The notes beneath the pieces are model-generated. The model saw nothing but the letters and a program-made list of their open reading frames with translations. It was not told where the DNA came from and did not search any database. A stretch of DNA of 64,000 bases from Pseudomonas sp. dw_612 (GTDB lineage Bacteria; Pseudomonadota; Gammaproteobacteria; Pseudomonadales; Pseudomonadaceae), in NCBI RefSeq assembly GCF_018449725.1, contig NZ_JAAVVC010000028.1, positions 1 to 64,000 of the forward strand. Reading direction: 5' to 3'. Both the position numbers and the translations under genes were made by a program. This document shows positions 52,113-62,000 of this stretch, piece after piece (position 1 is the stretch's first letter; every line of letters starts with the position of its first letter).

Positions 52113-52145
52113 CCGGGTCAGCATCTTTTACATAAGAGGCTAATC

Positions 52146-52519
52146 ATGTTCAAAGCGACTCCTAATCCCCCAGATAACTCTGGAACCGATTCCCCCGAAG
52201 CGCTCGACGCCATAAAAATGAAAGAAGCCGCCGACCGCGCCTTCGCCCACTACTTCCCCCGACTGAAGAAAAGCGACCCAAGCACCGTAAATACCACCTC
52301 TTCGCCGTCGCCCCGGATGTCGACGATCCCGAAGCGATGCTGGCCAATGCTTCCGAAGACCTGCTGTCCATCAGCGCGATTGCGGCTAACCTGGCGGACG
52401 ATGTGGAAGGCACACGCCGCTCCGTCGCCCTGGCGATCAGCCGTTTGACCGATGGCGTGCAGTTATTGGTGGAGCGGGTGATGGATCACCATGAGGCGAT
52501 GGCTGAAGGCAAGGTTTAG
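52146..52519 (+). pseudogene. Frameshifted DUF6124-type gene
   Basis: The start MFKATPNPPDNSGTDSPEAL and end LLSISAIAANLADDVEGTRRSVALAISRLTDGVQLLVERVMDHHEAM match the small DUF6124-type proteins of Pseudomonas, but they lie in different frames. The switch needs one base near 52293-52299 (reading AC-CTCTTCGCC as LFAVAPDVDDPE). Without the shift the first frame ends at 52448 in unrelated sequence. The cause could be a real mutation or a sequencing error. It follows leader RNA copy B, with AGAGG before the ATG. Confidence 0.7.
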
Positions 52520-52546
52520 CCGTCAGATTTGAGGTGAATTGAAGGC

Positions 52547-52782
52547 CGCCTTCGCGAGCAAGCCCGCTCCCACAGGGGGTTCCGGTCGTGCACACCATTT
52601 GTGTTCACCGAAGATCCACTGTGGGAGCGAGCCTGCTCGCGAAGAGGCCATAAAATTCAACATCAATAGTGACTGACACACCGCTTTCGCGAGCAGGCTC
52701 GCTCCCACAGGGGATTCCGGTCGTGCACACCATCTGGGTTCACCGAAGCTCCACTGTGGGAGCGGGCTTGCTCGCGAAGGCG
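52547..52782. repeat. REP cluster, four class 1 elements
   Basis: Four alternating class 1 palindromes, two of them a variant (GAGCGAGCCTGCTCGCGA). Their spacers repeat the phrase CCGGTCGTGCACACCAT, so the block looks duplicated. It lies between the DUF6124-type pseudogene and the sulfotransferase gene. Confidence 0.85.
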
Positions 52783-53727
52783 TCAGACCTGCCGACCATT
52801 TTCCAACGCCTGATACGGCTCGCGCGCCCAACACTCCACCCGCTCAAACAACAGCGCCGAGGCCTCGCGGCGCTTGTCATCACTGTCCCCTACAAACACT
52901 TCCGAAGGCTGTTTGGCATGCCGCCCCACCGCCGCAAACACCTGCTCTCGCTGCAAATCATCCAACCCGAAGAACCCGGCCAATCGCCCCGCCATGGCCC
53001 CCGGCAATTCGCTGTAATTCACCGCCACCCCTCCAAACTCCCGGCATTGCGCCAACCCCGTCGACAGCAATCGCCCCAGCCGCCGCGCGATGTAATCCTC
53101 GCGGCTATCAACGGGTAATTCATCATCCAACCCACTCGCCCCAATCATCCCCGGCACCATATGCATGCCCGCTCGTCGCAGATGGGAAACGGCAATTTCC
53201 AATGGATCGCGGTACACAAACAGCCAAGGCGTGTCGGAAAAACACTCGCGCAACAAGGGCAGTTCAGCGATGTTCCACGCATCGAGTTTGATCACCAGCC
53301 GCTGCTCCAAACCGCAACGACGCTGGCCATAAGCAGACAACAACCCCTCAATCGCGGCCCGCCGCTCGACGGCAGGCAAACCACTGCGCAGCAAAGCATC
53401 CAAGGTTGGTGGTTCACTGATAACGATGTGATCATCGAGGCGCGCCAGCATCTGACTGATCAACGTCGACCCACACCGCGAAGCGTGAAAGATAAACGCG
53501 CTTGGCGCCAAACCAGGACTCTCGGCCTGCCAGTCACCCAGCACAGCCAACGGCGTTTGCCGACGAAACGCCTGGTTGAACGGCAACCGCAGCGCATCGT
53601 CCACGGCCTCGCGAAAAAACGGCTGATGCAGCGGCGTATCACCGAACCAACACCAATCCACCTGCCATTCGCCGGCCTGCTGCCAGATCCGAATCGGCAA
53701 CCAGCCTTCCAGGTTCAGGCGTTCCAT
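52783..53727 (-). CDS. Sulfotransferase family protein
   Basis: 314-aa protein with PAPS-binding features. The 5'-phosphosulfate loop region is FIFHASRCGSTLISQMLARLDD (about 78-99) and the 3'-phosphate site WLFVYRDPLEIAVSHLRRAG (about 168-187). It overlaps the end of the Asp/Asn hydroxylase gene by 13 bp and lies downstream of the TolC and giant adhesin genes on the same strand. A role in sulfating a surface product of this cluster is an inference. Confidence 0.78.
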   Translation of the reverse strand: MERLNLEGWLPIRIWQQAGEWQVDWCWFGDTPLHQPFFREAVDDALRLPFNQAFRRQTPLAVLGDWQAESPGLAPSAFIFHASRCGSTLISQMLARLDDHIVISEPPTLDALLRSGLPAVERRAAIEGLLSAYGQRRCGLEQRLVIKLDAWNIAELPLLRECFSDTPWLFVYRDPLEIAVSHLRRAGMHMVPGMIGASGLDDELPVDSREDYIARRLGRLLSTGLAQCREFGGVAVNYSELPGAMAGRLAGFFGLDDLQREQVFAAVGRHAKQPSEVFVGDSDDKRREASALLFERVECWAREPYQALENGRQV

Positions 53728-54503
53728 TGTTCATTCCATTGGCGACGGCCGTTGCGCATCGCCGTCCGCAGTTCTTCGCGGGAAAACACCAGGCCTCGCT
53801 CAGCCGCCAGTGCCAAGGTGCGGGTGATAAAAACCTCAATGTCCCGCAAGCCCTGCAACGTCTGCGATAGCTGCGGATCGCCCGCCACTAACCGCTGAAA
53901 CTGCAGCAAAGCCCCTTCGCTGACATCAGGCGCAGGCGTTGTCGGAAGGCCCTCAATAATCGCCTGTTCCAACCAAGGACCAGGACGGCAATCGAGCACC
54001 AGATGAACCCGCGCCGAACTGTCGCGATTGTCCACGCGATGGGGCCGCGACAGGTCGAGAAACCAGCATTCCCCCGCTGCCATCGGCATGCGCTGGCCGT
54101 CGAGCATAAAGTCCACATGCGGCGGGCTTAAAAGAGGAATGTGCAGACGCAAATCGGCGTCCGGCTCGCCCAGGTCATAGTCGCGGTGTTCATGAATTTG
54201 TCCGCCCGGCCCAAGCCGCAACAGACGAGCCGAGACGATGTCCAGCGGCAGGTCGCGCAAGCCTTGCTGCCACCGCACATCTCGCCGCCAAGGCGCACGC
54301 AATAGCGGTTCACCGAGGCCTGGCGACAGTTCAGTCAACGCATCTGTCGCCGAAATCAGCGCCACGCCGCTCCAGTCGCCAGTGAAGTACGCCGTGTTGA
54401 AATGACCGTGCCATGCGTCTTCGCCAATCGCCGCCAGCGCCTGCAACAGCAACGGTAGATCCACCGTTACTGGCAGGCGAGAGAACGCCGCGCGGCTCAT
54501 CAC
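53715..54503 (-). CDS. Aspartyl/asparaginyl beta-hydroxylase
   Basis: 262-aa protein with an Asp_Arg_Hydrox (2-oxoglutarate/iron dioxygenase) domain. The iron ligands fit His106-x-Asp108 (GQIHEHRDYD) and His155 (LSRPHRVDN), with Arg165 for 2-oxoglutarate. The C-terminal 80 residues form a helical extension. It lies 12 bp after the TolC-family gene and overlaps the sulfotransferase gene. The target may be a peptide such as the adhesin repeats, which are rich in Asp and Asn. That target is a hypothesis. Confidence 0.8.
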   Translation of the reverse strand: MMSRAAFSRLPVTVDLPLLLQALAAIGEDAWHGHFNTAYFTGDWSGVALISATDALTELSPGLGEPLLRAPWRRDVRWQQGLRDLPLDIVSARLLRLGPGGQIHEHRDYDLGEPDADLRLHIPLLSPPHVDFMLDGQRMPMAAGECWFLDLSRPHRVDNRDSSARVHLVLDCRPGPWLEQAIIEGLPTTPAPDVSEGALLQFQRLVAGDPQLSQTLQGLRDIEVFITRTLALAAERGLVFSREELRTAMRNGRRQWNEQWNA

Positions 54504-54515
54504 TTCGCCAGCAGG

Positions 54516-56033
54516 TTATTTGGCCGGAGCTTGAGGGGGCGTCGGCACTGCAATGTTGCCCGACGCCCACGCGGCTTCACGATTGGCCAACGCGGTGGCG
54601 ATGGACTGGACTTCGGTGGATTGCACTTCATCCGGCATCGGGTCGAGCCCGGCGCTGGCGAAGATCTGGCCATAGGCGTTGCGCAGATCGGCGTAGGACA
54701 GGTCCCGACGCAAATCCGCCTGCAAGGTGTTCAGTTCGCCCTGGATCAGATCCAGTTCGCCGAGGCCGGCCGCCTGATGACGGTTACGCAACTGCCCGAG
54801 AATCTGCCCGTCGATGCTCGACAGTTCCTGATTGGTCTGGAATTGATGCAGCGCTTCCTGGTAGTTGGCGTTGGCGACATAGAGCTGCGCCAGCACCGCG
54901 ATGGACATCGCCTGACGCCGGGCCTTGGCGACTTCTTCGCCGGCCTTGGCCACGTTGATCGCCGCCGGAGCGGAAATCACGTTGAACAGGTTCCAGGTCA
55001 GCTTGACCCCGTAGTCGGCCCACTTGTCGTTGACCAAAAAGGAGTTGCTGTCGTAATGCCCGCCGGCCGAAAACTCCAGCCCCGGCAACAGCCGCAGCAT
55101 GGCTTTACGGGTTTCGGCGGTGCTGATGCGGGTCTGGTAATCCTGCTCGCGCAGTTCCGGACGGCTGGCCAGGGCTTCGTGTTCGAGGCTGGCCATGCCG
55201 ACTTTCAGTTGCGGGATCGCGTAGTCGTCCGGGGTCGCCAGTTTCAGGTCGGTGCCCATCGGCAGGTTGATCAGGGTCGACAGTTCAGTCTTGGCCAGGG
55301 ACAACGCGCGGCGCTGCTCCTGCAACTGACGGGTCGCCTCGATCAGCGAGCGTTGATAACCCAGCGCCACGACCGGGTCGCCGATGCGCTGTTCGCTCAT
55401 GCTCTGGCTGTTGCTGCGGGCGGTATCGACCCGCGCCATCAGGCTGTCGATTTGCGTGAGCAGGCGTTCGGCAGCCACGGCGCGCCAATAGGCCGAGCGC
55501 ACGTCCTGAACGATGGTGTTGATCACCTTGCGCCGGCGTTCCTGAACGATCAGGCGCTGGTCGCCCTGCTGCTTGGCGCTGATGTAACTGACGCCGAAGT
55601 CGAGAACGTTCCAGACCATGGTCAGGTCGGCCACGCGACGGTCACGGTCCTGGGACGTCGACGGCTCCAAAGACTGGGTGCCGGTCAGCACGCTCTGGCT
55701 GCTGGAGGCCCCCTGGTTGCTACGCCCGACGTAGCCTGCATCCAACGCCATGCGCGGCAGCATGTCGAAACTGGCGAGGTCGAGTTGGCGTTTAGCCAAG
55801 GCCTCTTCCATGATCTTGAGCCGGCCTTCGAGGTTGTATTTCACCGCACGGGCCATCGCCTGGTGCAAGGTCAGCGGGCCATTGAGCGGCTCCTGACCGG
55901 TGAACATGTTTTGCATGTCGCTTTTGGCACGCTGCTCACTGACGCTACGTTCAATCGGCTCACTTTTGACCGCACATCCGCTGATCGCCAGTGCCAACAG
56001 GCTGGCACCGAATAACTTATGACTTCTTTTCAT
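54516..56033 (-). CDS. TolC-family outer-membrane lipoprotein
   Basis: 505-aa OEP-type protein with lipobox AISGC (Cys20). Two coiled-coil repeats are visible, the first near SAYWRAVAAERLLTQIDSLMARVDTARSNSQ, the second near AQLYVANANYQEALHQFQTNQELSS. It follows the giant adhesin gene by 43 bp and is likely the outer-membrane channel for its type I secretion. No ABC transporter or adaptor gene is visible inside the window; they may lie beyond 64000. Confidence 0.85.
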   Translation of the reverse strand: MKRSHKLFGASLLALAISGCAVKSEPIERSVSEQRAKSDMQNMFTGQEPLNGPLTLHQAMARAVKYNLEGRLKIMEEALAKRQLDLASFDMLPRMALDAGYVGRSNQGASSSQSVLTGTQSLEPSTSQDRDRRVADLTMVWNVLDFGVSYISAKQQGDQRLIVQERRRKVINTIVQDVRSAYWRAVAAERLLTQIDSLMARVDTARSNSQSMSEQRIGDPVVALGYQRSLIEATRQLQEQRRALSLAKTELSTLINLPMGTDLKLATPDDYAIPQLKVGMASLEHEALASRPELREQDYQTRISTAETRKAMLRLLPGLEFSAGGHYDSNSFLVNDKWADYGVKLTWNLFNVISAPAAINVAKAGEEVAKARRQAMSIAVLAQLYVANANYQEALHQFQTNQELSSIDGQILGQLRNRHQAAGLGELDLIQGELNTLQADLRRDLSYADLRNAYGQIFASAGLDPMPDEVQSTEVQSIATALANREAAWASGNIAVPTPPQAPAK

Positions 56034-56076
56034 CCCTGGATCGCCCCTAGGTGCCGCACTGAATTATGTGTGTGTT

Positions 56077-59000
56077 TCAAGCCTGCATTTCGCTGATGCC
56101 GGCTTGTTGCAAAGCGGCGGCCAGGCTGTTCACCTGCCGCTGCTCGGTGTCTTTGAGATCTTGTAATTGCTGACTCAGGGTCGGCGCGCCAAATACGCCG
56201 CGCAGTCCTTGGGAAACATCCCCGCCCCTGATCGAATGATTGCTGAAGGAATTCAGCGAATCGCGCTCGGCGCCGGTGTCCTGATTGAACAGGCTCGCCA
56301 GCGTACTGCTGCCGAACACCCCGCCATCGCCGCCACCAAACCCGAGGAAGCCGTGGCCCGAACCATCGCCAGTGCCGCTGTCGCTGCTGCTGAACACCTG
56401 GGCAATAAAGCTCGGCGCCAGTGCCCCGCGATTGATGAAAATATCGCCCAATGGCCGGATGCCGTCCCCCAGCACCCGATCTTCGAACAGCGGCGCAAAG
56501 GTCAGCGGCGAGGCCAGCGTGCCGGTTGGCGCAGCGAAGATGATCGGCTGCAGCGGCAGGTGCGGTTGATCGATGACGATCACCTGTTGCGGCGTGCGGA
56601 ACTCTGGGTCCGGCGACACCACCACTACCGTGGTCGGCGGTGCGGTCACGGTGTTGATCGCGTAGCCGTTGGATTGGCTGGTGCCGCTGCCGGCATTGCC
56701 GGAGCCATCCGTGACGCCCGCGACGTTCAGGCTGATCGCGTTACTGGCGTTGCTGATATTGCTGGTCGGCGTCAGCGTCGCGGTCCAGGTTTTGCCGCCG
56801 TCGGTGCTCGACAGGTTGGACAAGGTGCCGTTGGCCACGCTGACGTCGGACAGGTCGAAACCGCTCACCGCTTCGTTGAAGGTGAAGGTCACCAGTGACG
56901 TCTGGCCCACGCCCAGGTTCGGGTTGGCCACGACCACTGTGGCCGTCGGCCGCTCGCCGTCGATCACGTAGTTGTTGGAAACCGCCACGCCATCGCCCGT
57001 GTTGCCGGCCAGGTCGGTGACGTTGCTGGCGTCCAGCGCGATGAAGTTGCTCGGGTCGGTGATGTTCGCGGTTGGGGTGAACGTGGCGGTCCAGGTTTTA
57101 CCGCCGTCGCTGCTAGCCAGATTGGCCAGGTCGCCGTTGGTGACGCTGAGGTCCGACAGGTCGAAGTTGTTCACCGCTTCGCTGAAGGTGATCGTCACCA
57201 GCGTGGTCTGGCCCATGCCCAGGTTCGGGTTGGCGACCACGATGGTTGCCGTCGGCCGCGTGGCATCGAGCGCGTAGTTGTTGGAGATTGCGATCCCGGC
57301 ACCGGCATTGCCTGCGGCGTCCACCACATTGCTGTTGTCGAGCAGGATCAGGTTAGTGGCGTCGTTGAGGTTGGCCGTCGGGGTCAGGGTCGCCGTCCAG
57401 GTTTTGCCGCCGTCACTGCTGAGCAGATTGGACAGGGTGCCATTGGCGACGCTGAGGTCCGACAGGTCGAAACCGGATACCGCTTCGGTGAAGGTGATGG
57501 TGACCGTGGTCGTCTCGCCGATGCCCAAGCGGTTGTCCGCCACGACGATGGTCGCGGTCGGCCGCGCGGTGTCGATGGCGTAGTTGTTGGAATCAGTCAC
57601 GCCCACGCCGCTGTTGCCCGAGGCGTTGGTCACGCCAGTGTTGTCGAGGCTGATCAGGTTGGTGGTGTCGGTCACGTTGACCGTTGGCGTGAAGGTCGCG
57701 GTCCAGGTGATACCGCCGTCGCTGCTGCTGACGTTGCTCAACGTGCCGTTGGCGATGGTCAGGTCGGCGTTGGTGAAACCGCTCACGGCTTCGCTGAAGG
57801 TGATGGTCACCGCGGACGTTTCACCGGCCTTGAGGGCGTTGTCGGCGACCACGATGGTGGCGGTCGGCACCTGGGTTTCCACCACGTAGTTGGCGGAATC
57901 GGTGGTGCCTGCGCCCGCGTTGCCGGCCACATCCGCGATGCCGGTGTTGTTCAGGGTGATGACGTTAGTCGCGTCCGTCACACCGATAGTCGGGGTGAAC
58001 GTCGCGGTCCAGGTGATGCCGCCGTCGCTGCTGCTCACCGCGCTCAACGTGCCGTTGGCGATGGTCAGGTCACTGTTGTCGAAACCGCTGACTGCTTCGC
58101 TGAAGGTGATGGTCACCAGTGAGGTTTCGCCCGGCTTCAGGGTGGTATCGCTCAACACGATGGTGGCGGTCGGACGCTGGCTGTCGATCACATAGTTGTT
58201 GGAATCGGTGGTGCCGCTGCCGGCATTGCCCGCCAGATCCGCCACGCCCGTGTTGTCCAGGCGCACGATGTTACTGGTGTCGGTGATGCCGGCCAACGGC
58301 GTCAACGTCGCGGTCCAGGTGATGCCGCCGTCGCTGCTGCTGACGTTGCTCAACGTGCCGTTGTCGATGGTCAGGTCCGCGTTGGTGAACCCGCTCACGG
58401 CTTCGCTGAAGGTGATGGTCACCTGGGTGGTCTGGCCGACGCCCAGAGCCGCATCGGCGACCACGATGGTTGCGGTTGGACGCTGAGTGTCGATGGCGTA
58501 GTTGTTCGAATCGGTGGTGCCGTTGCCGGCGTTACCCGAGGCGTTTTGCACACCACTGTTGTCCAGGGTGATCAGGTTGCTCGCGTCGGTGATGGCAGTG
58601 GTTGGCGTGAAGGTCGCCGTCCAGGTAATGCCGCCGTCGCTGCTGCTCACGGCGGTGAGCGTACCGTTGGCAATCGTCAGATCAGCATTGCTGAAACCGG
58701 TCACCGCTTCGGAGAAGGTGATGGTCACCAGCGAGGTTTCACCGATGTTCAACGCGCTGTCGGCAACCACGATGGTGGCGGTCGGCAGCACGGTGTCGAT
58801 GGTGAAGTTGGCCGAGTTGGTGACGCCGGTCCCGGCGTTGCCGGCAATGTCGGCCACGCCGGCATTGTTCAGGGTGATCAGGTTGGTGGTGTCCTTGACG
58901 CCAACGGTCGGCGTGAAGGTGGCGGTCCAGGTGATGCCGCCGTCGCTGCTGCTGACCGCGCTCAAGGTGCCATTCGGGATGCTCAAGTCGCTGTTGTCGA

Positions 59001-62000
59001 AACCGCTGACCGCTTCGCTGAAGGTGATGGTCACCAGCGAGGTTTCGCCCGCGCTGAGGGTTGGGTCCGCAACGACGATGGTGGCGGTCGGGCGCAAGCT
59101 GTCGATCGCGTAGTTGTTGGAGTCAGTGGTGCCCGCGCCCGTGTTACCGGCTACGTCCGCGACCCCGGCGTTGTTCAGCGTAATGATGTTGGTCGCATCG
59201 TTGATGCTGCCGGTCGGCGTGAACGTCGCGGTGTAGGTGATGTTGTCGCTGGTGGTCAGGCCACTCAGGCTGCCGTTCTCAACCGTGAAGTCGGCGAGGG
59301 TCAGGCCGGTCACGGCTTCGCTGAAGGTGATGGTCACCAGCGAAGTCTGGCCGAGCGCCAGGGTCGGGTCGGCCACCACGACTGTCGCGGTTGGACGCGC
59401 AGTGTCGATGGCGTAGTTGTTCGAATCGGTGGCGCCGACGCCGACGTTGCCGGAAGCAGCGGCCTGCACACCGGTATTGTCCAGGGTGATCAGGTTGCTG
59501 ACATCGGTGATGGCGTTGGTCGGCGTGAAGGTCGCCGTCCAGGTGATGCCGCCATCGCTGCTGCTGACCGCGCCCAACGTGCCGTTGGCAATGGTCAGGT
59601 CGGCGTTGGTGAAACCGGTCACCGCTTCGCTGAAGGTAATGGTCACCAGCGACGTTTCGCCGATGCTCAGGGCATTGTCGGCGACGACGATGGTGGCGGT
59701 CGGCGCCACGGTGTCGATGGTGTAGTTGCCGGAATTGGTAGTGCCCGAACCGGCGTTGCCGGCCAGGTCAGCCACGCCGGTATTGGCCAGGGTGATGACG
59801 TTGGTCGTGTCTTTGACACCCGCGGTCGGGGTGAAGGTCGCGGTCCAGGTAATGCCGCCGTCGCTGCTGCTGACGGCGGTCAACGTGCCGTTGGCAATCG
59901 CCAGGTCGGCATTGGTGAAACCGCTCACCGCTTCGCTGAAGGTGATGGTCACCAGCGAGGTTTCGCCCACGCTCAGGGCCGGGTCCGCGAGGACGATGGT
60001 CGCCGTAGGGCGAACGGTGTCGATCGCGTAGTTGCTGGAATCGGTGGTGCCGCTGCCGGCGTTGCCCGCCGTATCGCTGACCCCGGTGTTGTCCAGGGTG
60101 ATCAGGTTGGTCGCGTCGGTAATGCTGGACGTCGGCGTGAACGTCGCCGTCCAGGTAATGCCGCCATCGCTGCTGCTTACCGCCGTCAGCGTACCGTTGG
60201 CGATGGTCAGGTCGGCGTTGGTAAAACCGGTCACGGCTTCGCTGAACGTAATGGTCACCAGCGAGGTGTCGCCGATTTTCAGCGCGGTGTCCGCCAGCAC
60301 AATGCTGGCCGTCGGGCGCACGGTGTCGACGGTGTAGTTGCCGGAATTGGTGGTGCCGCTGCCGACGTTGCCGGAGGAAGTAGCCTGAATGCCCGTGTTG
60401 TCCAGCGTGATGACGTTGGTCGCGTCGGTGATGCTGGTTGTCGGCGTGAAGGTCGCGGTCCAGGTAATGCCGCCGTCGCTGCTGCTCACCGCTGAGAGTG
60501 TGCCGTTGGCGATGGTCAGGTCGGCGTTGGTGAAACCGGTTATGGCCTGGCTGAAGGTGATGGTCACCAGTGACGTGTCGCCGATTTTCAGTGCGGTGTC
60601 TGCCAACACGATGGTTGCGGTCGGGCGCACGGTGTCGACGATGTAGTTGTTGGAGTTGGTGGTGCCGCTGCCGGCATTGCCCTGCAGGTCGGACACGCCG
60701 GTGTTGGCCAGGGTGATGACGTTGGTCGTATCGCTGACACTGGCTGTCGGTGTGAACGTGGCCGTCCAGGTAACGCCGCCGTCGCCGCTGCTCACCGCAC
60801 TCAACGTACCGTTGGCAATGCTCAGATCAGCGTTGGTGAAGCCGGATACCGCTTCACTGAAGGTAATGGTCACCAGCGACGTTTCGCCAGCGCTCAAGTT
60901 GTTGTCGGCGACCACGATGGTCGCGGTCGGACGGACCGTGTCGATCGCGTAGTTGTTGGAATCGGTGGTGCCCGTGCCGGCGTTGCCCGCCGTGTCGCTG
61001 ATCCCGGTGTTGTCCAGGGTAATCAGATTGGTCGCATCGTTGGTGCTGGAGCTCGGGGTAAACGTCGCCGTCCAGGTGATGCCGCCGTCGCTGCTGCTCA
61101 CAGCCGTGAGCGTGCCGTTGGCGATGGTCAGGTCGGCGTTGGTGAAACCGGTCACGGCCTCACTGAAGGTGATGGTCACCAAGGAAGTTTCGCCGATTCT
61201 CAGCGCGGTGTCCGCCACCACGATGGTTGCCGTCGGGCGCTGGGTGTCGATGGCGTAGTTGTTCGAGTTGATTACACCGAGCCCGGCATTGCCGGACAGG
61301 TCCTGCACGCCGGTCTTGTCCAGGGTGATCAGGTTGGTGCTGTCCGTCACGCCGGCGGTTGGCGTGAAGGTCGCCGTCCACGTGACGCCGCCGTCGCTGC
61401 TGGTCACGGCCGTGAGCGTACCGTTGGCGATGGTCAGGTCGGCGTTGGTGAAACCGGTTACGGCTTCACTGAAGGTGATGGTCACCAGCGAGGTTTCGCT
61501 GCCGTTCAGCGCGTTGTCCGCGACCACGATGCTCGCCGTCGGCGCCACGGTGTCGTGGATCACGTAGTTGTTGGAGGTGCCGGAACCGGTGCCGACGTTA
61601 CCCGCCAAATCCTGCACACCCGTGGTGTCGAGGGTGATGGCGTTGGTCGGTGCGTTGATATTGCCCGCCGCCGTCAGGGTCGCGGTCCAGGTGATGCCGC
61701 CGTCGCTGCTGCTGACGGCGCTCAGCGTACCGTTGGCCACGGTCAGGTCGGCGTTGGTGAAATTGTTCACCGCCTCGCTGAAGGTGATGGTCACCAGCGA
61801 CGTGCCGCCGGAGTTCAGGCTTGTAGTGCTGACCACGATGCTGGAGACGGTCGGTGGTGTCACGTCCGGCGCGTAGTTGGTATTGACCACGCCGCCGTCG
61901 TTGAAGATGTTGTTCACGGCGGCCGGGACAGAGCCCGTCGTGCCGCCGCCCGATGCCTGTCCACCCGCGCCGCTGCCGCCGGCATTGCCGGCCATGGCGC

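Noticed and set aside
52547..52782. Possible CRISPR array from evenly spaced repeats
   Set aside because: The units are inverted REP palindromes with similar spacers and no cas genes, not direct repeats with unique spacers.
58546..60495. Long plus-strand frame (649 codons) and many 101-codon plus-strand frames across the adhesin repeats
   Set aside because: They are antisense shadows of the 306-bp repeats; the period keeps frames open in register. The minus-strand frame has the recognisable domains.
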